Shown here: in pieces, positions 13,767 through 16,548 of the stretch
How positions within the stretch are numbered: the stretch's first letter is position 1
Layout: the number at the start of each line of letters is the position of its first letter
Assembly: GCA_044449445.1 (NCBI GenBank)
Contig: JBIOIA010000038.1
Span: 1-16,548, forward strand
From: DASXPG01 sp044449445
Lineage (GTDB): Bacteria > Gemmatimonadota > Gemmatimonadetes > Gemmatimonadales > JACORV01
DNA: 16,548 nt
Direction of reading: 5' to 3'
Program-made: the position numbers and the translations under genes
Notes under the pieces: generated by a model
Database searches by the model: none
Seen by the model: only the letters and a program-made list of their open reading frames with translations
Told to the model about the DNA's origin: nothing

Positions 13767-15899
13767 ATGACCCAGCCCTTCAAACCCTATGTCGCCGACG
13801 ACAAGTCCGTTCCCGAGCTGACGGCGCGCGCCCTCATCCTGGGCGCGCTCGCCGGCGTGATCTTCGGCGCCGTGACCGTGTACCTCGCGCTGCGCGCGGG
13901 TCTGACCGTCAGCGCCTCGATTCCGATCGCGGTCATCGCGATCAGCGTGCTGAAGCGCTTCGGCTCGACGATCCTCGAGAACAACATCGTGCAGACTGCC
14001 GGCTCGGCGGGCGAGTCCATCGCGGCGGGCGTCGTGTTCACGCTGCCGGCGCTGATCTTCCTCGGCTTCCAGCTCGAGATCAGCCGCGTGTTCCTGATGG
14101 CGCTGGCGGGCGGGATACTCGGTGTGCTGTTCATGATTCCGCTGCGGCGGACGCTGATCGTGAAAGAGCACGGCAACCTGCTCTACCCCGAGGGCACCGC
14201 GTGCGCCGACGTGCTGGTCGCGGGCGAGACGGGCGGACGGTTCGCGGGCCGCGTGTTCATGGGACTCGGCGTCGGCGCGCTGTACAAGTTCTGCCATGAA
14301 GGACTGAAGCTCTGGAAGGGCACGCCGACCTACGATCCGGCGTGGTATCCGGGCGGGCGCATCGCGGGCACGACGACGCCCGAGTACCTCGGCGTCGGCT
14401 ACATCATCGGGCCGAAGGTCGCGGGAACGATCTTCGCGGGCGGCGTGCTGAGCTGGCTGGTGGTCATCCCGCTCATCCATTTCTTCGGCGTGCACATCGC
14501 CGAGCCCATCTTTCCGGGCATCAAGCCGATCGGGCAGATGTCGCCGAGCGACATCTGGAACGCGTACATCCGCTCGATCGGCGCGGGCGCGGTGACGGCC
14601 GCGGGGCTCATCACGCTGGGCCGCTCGCTGCCGACGATCTGGGACTCCCTCCAGGCAGGGTTGAAGGACATGGCGGCCTCACGCGCCGGCCAGGTCGTAA
14701 CCCGGGCGCGCACGGCGGACGACCTGCCGCTTAACTTCGTCCTCCTGGGCTCGGCGGCGATGATGTTGATGGTGTGGGCGTTACTCAGCATGAGCGTCAA
14801 TCCGGGCCACGTCATTGCCAACCTGTTCGCGTCGCTGCTGATCGTCGTGTTCGGCTTCGTGTTCGTGACCGTGTCGAGCCGGATCACGGGCCTCATCGGG
14901 AACTCGTCGAACCCGATTTCGGGCATGGCGATCGCGACGCTGATGGCGACGTGCCTGATCTTCCTGCTGATCGGGTGGACCGGCGGCACGTGGCCGGCGG
15001 TGGCGCTGTCGGTCGGCGGCATCGTGTGCATCGCGGCGGCGAACGCCGGAGCGACGAGCCAGGACCTCAAGACCGGGTACCTGGTGGGCGCGACGCCGTG
15101 GCGACAGCAGGTCTCGCTGCTGGTAGGCGCCCTCGCTTCGGTCGCGGTGATCGGCTTCACGCTGACCAAGCTCAACGCGACCTACACCAGCGTCGAGGCG
15201 CGGGACATCGCGCTGCCGGCGGTCACGGCCGAGATGCGGGACCTCGGGCCGACCGTGTACGAGGGGCACACGTACACCGTGGTGAACGTCGTCGGCTCCC
15301 ACACGGTACCGGACGGCCGCTACTTCTTCGACGCGGAGGCGCACAAGCTCGCCTTCAAGCAGCAGCCGGGCATCGGCTCCGAATCCATGCCGGCGCCGCA
15401 GGCGACGCTGATGACGACGGTGATCAACGGCATCCTGAACCGGAATCTCCAGTGGGGCCTGGTGCTGTTCGGCGTGTTCATCGTGGTCTGTCTCGAGCTG
15501 GTGGGCGTGCGGTCGCTCGCGTTCGCGGTGGGAAGCTACCTGCCGATCTCGACCACGGCGCCGATCTTCGCGGGCGGCGTGGTGCGCTGGCTGGTCGAGC
15601 GAAAGGGTGGCGCGAAGGCGGCGGGCGAGGGCGAGGTCTCGAGCGGCTCGCTGACCGCGTCGGGCCTGATCGCCGGAGGCGCGCTCTCGGGCCTGCTGCT
15701 CGTCACCCCGATGGACACCAAGCGCGCGCTGGCGCGCGAGGCGGCGAAAGTCGCGCACCAGGTGATCGGCGTGGACTGGGGCGACATGGGCGCGTCGTGG
15801 TGGCCGAGCATCCAGGGCAACGACCTGGTGGCGCTGGTGATGTTCGTGGTGCTTGCCGGGTTCCTGTACACGATGGCGAGGAAGAAGCTGCAGGCGTAG
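13767..15899 (+). CDS. OPT-family oligopeptide transporter
   Basis: About 710 residues, the usual length of prokaryotic OPT permeases, which import small peptides (or metal chelates) by proton symport. Many hydrophobic segments, roughly 14-16, run through the protein. Family marks include NIVQTAGSAGES (residues 73-84), LLYPEGTACADVL, GVGYIIGPKVAGT, GNSSNPISGMAIATL and TSQDLKTGYLVGATP. A soluble loop of about 85 residues (roughly 470-555, around YEGHTYTVVNVVGSHTVPDG) interrupts the membrane part and probably faces the periplasm. ATG 13767 is preceded by the 7-bp repeat and only a weak AGG three to four bases away. The M42 aminopeptidase just upstream would supply the intracellular hydrolysis step, so the pair probably serves peptide scavenging. 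A minus-strand reading frame runs into its 3' end. Confidence 0.94.
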   Translation: MTQPFKPYVADDKSVPELTARALILGALAGVIFGAVTVYLALRAGLTVSASIPIAVIAISVLKRFGSTILENNIVQTAGSAGESIAAGVVFTLPALIFLGFQLEISRVFLMALAGGILGVLFMIPLRRTLIVKEHGNLLYPEGTACADVLVAGETGGRFAGRVFMGLGVGALYKFCHEGLKLWKGTPTYDPAWYPGGRIAGTTTPEYLGVGYIIGPKVAGTIFAGGVLSWLVVIPLIHFFGVHIAEPIFPGIKPIGQMSPSDIWNAYIRSIGAGAVTAAGLITLGRSLPTIWDSLQAGLKDMAASRAGQVVTRARTADDLPLNFVLLGSAAMMLMVWALLSMSVNPGHVIANLFASLLIVVFGFVFVTVSSRITGLIGNSSNPISGMAIATLMATCLIFLLIGWTGGTWPAVALSVGGIVCIAAANAGATSQDLKTGYLVGATPWRQQVSLLVGALASVAVIGFTLTKLNATYTSVEARDIALPAVTAEMRDLGPTVYEGHTYTVVNVVGSHTVPDGRYFFDAEAHKLAFKQQPGIGSESMPAPQATLMTTVINGILNRNLQWGLVLFGVFIVVCLELVGVRSLAFAVGSYLPISTTAPIFAGGVVRWLVERKGGAKAAGEGEVSSGSLTASGLIAGGALSGLLLVTPMDTKRALAREAAKVAHQVIGVDWGDMGASWWPSIQGNDLVALVMFVVLAGFLYTMARKKLQA

Positions 15900-16548
15900 G
15901 AGCGCTGCCGGCGCCCCACTGCGTGGTGCATCCCGTTGATGACGTACGGGTCGGGGATGACCCGCGCGCAGTACAGCGCGGCGAGCGTCGCATTCAGTCC
16001 GATCAGCACCGCGCATAGCCACGGCCTGGGCCGATCGAGGAACCGCATCAGGCCGATCGCGAAAATCGGCGTGCAGTTGAGGAGGATGCGGTTTCCGAAC
16101 GTCGCCCCCTGGTCCGGCGAGACCCAGGCGGCGGTGACGTACACCTGCATCAGAAGCGCCCCGGCGAGGAGCCCGCCCAGGATCCGGTCGGTGCGAGCGA
16201 ACCGGAACAGGCCCACCAGCGCCAGGACGGTGACCGGCGCAAACGTGAACAGGCCGTTGTGAAGCGAGAAGAGGATCCTGCCCCACGCCGGCGCGAGCCA
16301 GTTGAACCCTCCCAATGCCGGGTACCCCGTAACCCACGCTGACCCGTAGTAGTAGGAGTTCGCATAGAGCTGCACCGACAGGGCGCACGCGATGCACGCC
16401 ACGTAGCACGCCAGGGAGAAGGCCGCGTGCGCCGGCTTGCGCAGCGCCCGGCCCGAGACCACCGCATCGATCACGGGAATCGCGCAGAAGAGAGCGTCCT
16501 GATACCTCACAATGGCGGCAAACCCGCCGAGCAGGCCCAGGAGTGCCC
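15536..16548 (-). CDS. Polytopic membrane protein, probable GT-C-type glycosyltransferase C-terminal part (partial at right edge)
   Basis: The frame is open through the right edge (ALLGLLGGFAAIVRYQDAL), so the start lies outside; the GTG at 16510 is probably internal. About 200 residues between 15900 and 16548 look genuine: several hydrophobic segments (CYVACIACALSVQLYA, LVGLFRFARTD, LMQVYVTAAWV, AVLIGLNATLAAL) and SYYYGSAWVTGYPALGG, GRILFSLHNGLFTFAPV. That pattern (G-x-P then an LFS..HGLF..-P loop) recalls the C-terminal half of ArnT/PMT-like glycosyltransferases that use lipid-linked sugars; the match is from memory and the catalytic N-terminus is not in view. No stop occurs before 15536, so the frame runs 364 bases antisense into the OPT gene. 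That last 120 residues is unlike the rest and probably not native; the true end may be near 15900. Confidence 0.6.
   Translation of the reverse strand, partial: ALLGLLGGFAAIVRYQDALFCAIPVIDAVVSGRALRKPAHAAFSLACYVACIACALSVQLYANSYYYGSAWVTGYPALGGFNWLAPAWGRILFSLHNGLFTFAPVTVLALVGLFRFARTDRILGGLLAGALLMQVYVTAAWVSPDQGATFGNRILLNCTPIFAIGLMRFLDRPRPWLCAVLIGLNATLAALYCARVIPDPYVINGMHHAVGRRQRSYACSFFLAIVYRNPASTTNITSATRSLPWMLGHHDAPMSPQSTPITWCATFAASRASARLVSIGVTSSRPESAPPAIRPDAVSEPLETSPSPAAFAPPFRSTSQRTTPPAKIGAVVEIGR

Noticed and set aside
14781..16409. Long minus-strand reading frame opposite the OPT gene
   Set aside because: Composition is typical of an antisense shadow in GC-rich DNA, and a different minus-strand frame carries the membrane-protein signal at 15900-16548.

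Overview
The window is about 16.5 kb of high-GC bacterial DNA (most third codon positions are G or C). It is densely coding, with frequent GTG starts and many overlapping start and stop codons. Nothing in it fixes the taxon. The adjacent MetH and bifunctional homocysteine methyltransferase/MTHFR, the ECF sigma/FecR-like pair with an unusual C-terminal tail, and the minor-pilin cassette would fit Gemmatimonadota or another high-GC, Gram-negative-type phylum; that is only an impression. No rRNA, tRNA, IS element, phage gene or CRISPR array was seen.

Layout, left to right. (1) 1-2951: the C-terminal part of cobalamin-dependent methionine synthase (metH, cut by the left edge), overlapping a bifunctional homocysteine S-methyltransferase/methylenetetrahydrofolate reductase; together these form a methionine/C1 module. 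(2) 2952-3161: a non-coding leader with a hairpin and a sigma-54-like promoter candidate. (3) 3162-5941: four tightly overlapping type IV pilin-like genes (FimT/GspH-, PilV/GspI-, PilW/GspJ- and PilX-like), the classic minor-pilin set. (4) 5943-7103: an acyl-CoA dehydrogenase of the short/branched-chain type, one base after the pilin genes. (5) 7135-9147: an ECF sigma factor, a membrane FecR-like putative regulator overlapping it, and a small secreted protein of unknown function. (6) 9144-9283: a good sigma-70-type promoter followed at once by a long hairpin and a T7 tract. (7) 9284-13732: a deoxyhypusine synthase-like protein, an exported-looking class V PLP enzyme, a CapA-like protein and an M42 aminopeptidase. 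(8) 13767-15899: an OPT-family peptide transporter, preceded by a 7-bp tandem repeat. (9) Minus strand, 15536 to the right edge: part of a polytopic membrane protein, probably a GT-C type glycosyltransferase, converging on the OPT gene.

All genes except the last are on the plus strand. Region 7-8 may form one functional set: a PLP epimerase-like enzyme, a polyglutamate-capsule-type protein, an aminopeptidase and an oligopeptide importer all point to peptide or amino-acid polymer metabolism. That link is inferred from order only.

The most notable observations are: two genes that appear to start at CTG inside a CTGA overlap with the previous stop (one with a textbook Shine-Dalgarno); a deoxyhypusine synthase-like enzyme that keeps the active-site lysine but seems to have Asn in place of the catalytic His; a promoter-plus-terminator unit in front of it that could be an attenuator or a small RNA; and two 7-bp tandem repeats, one inside the FecR-like coding sequence where a change of copy number would shift the frame.
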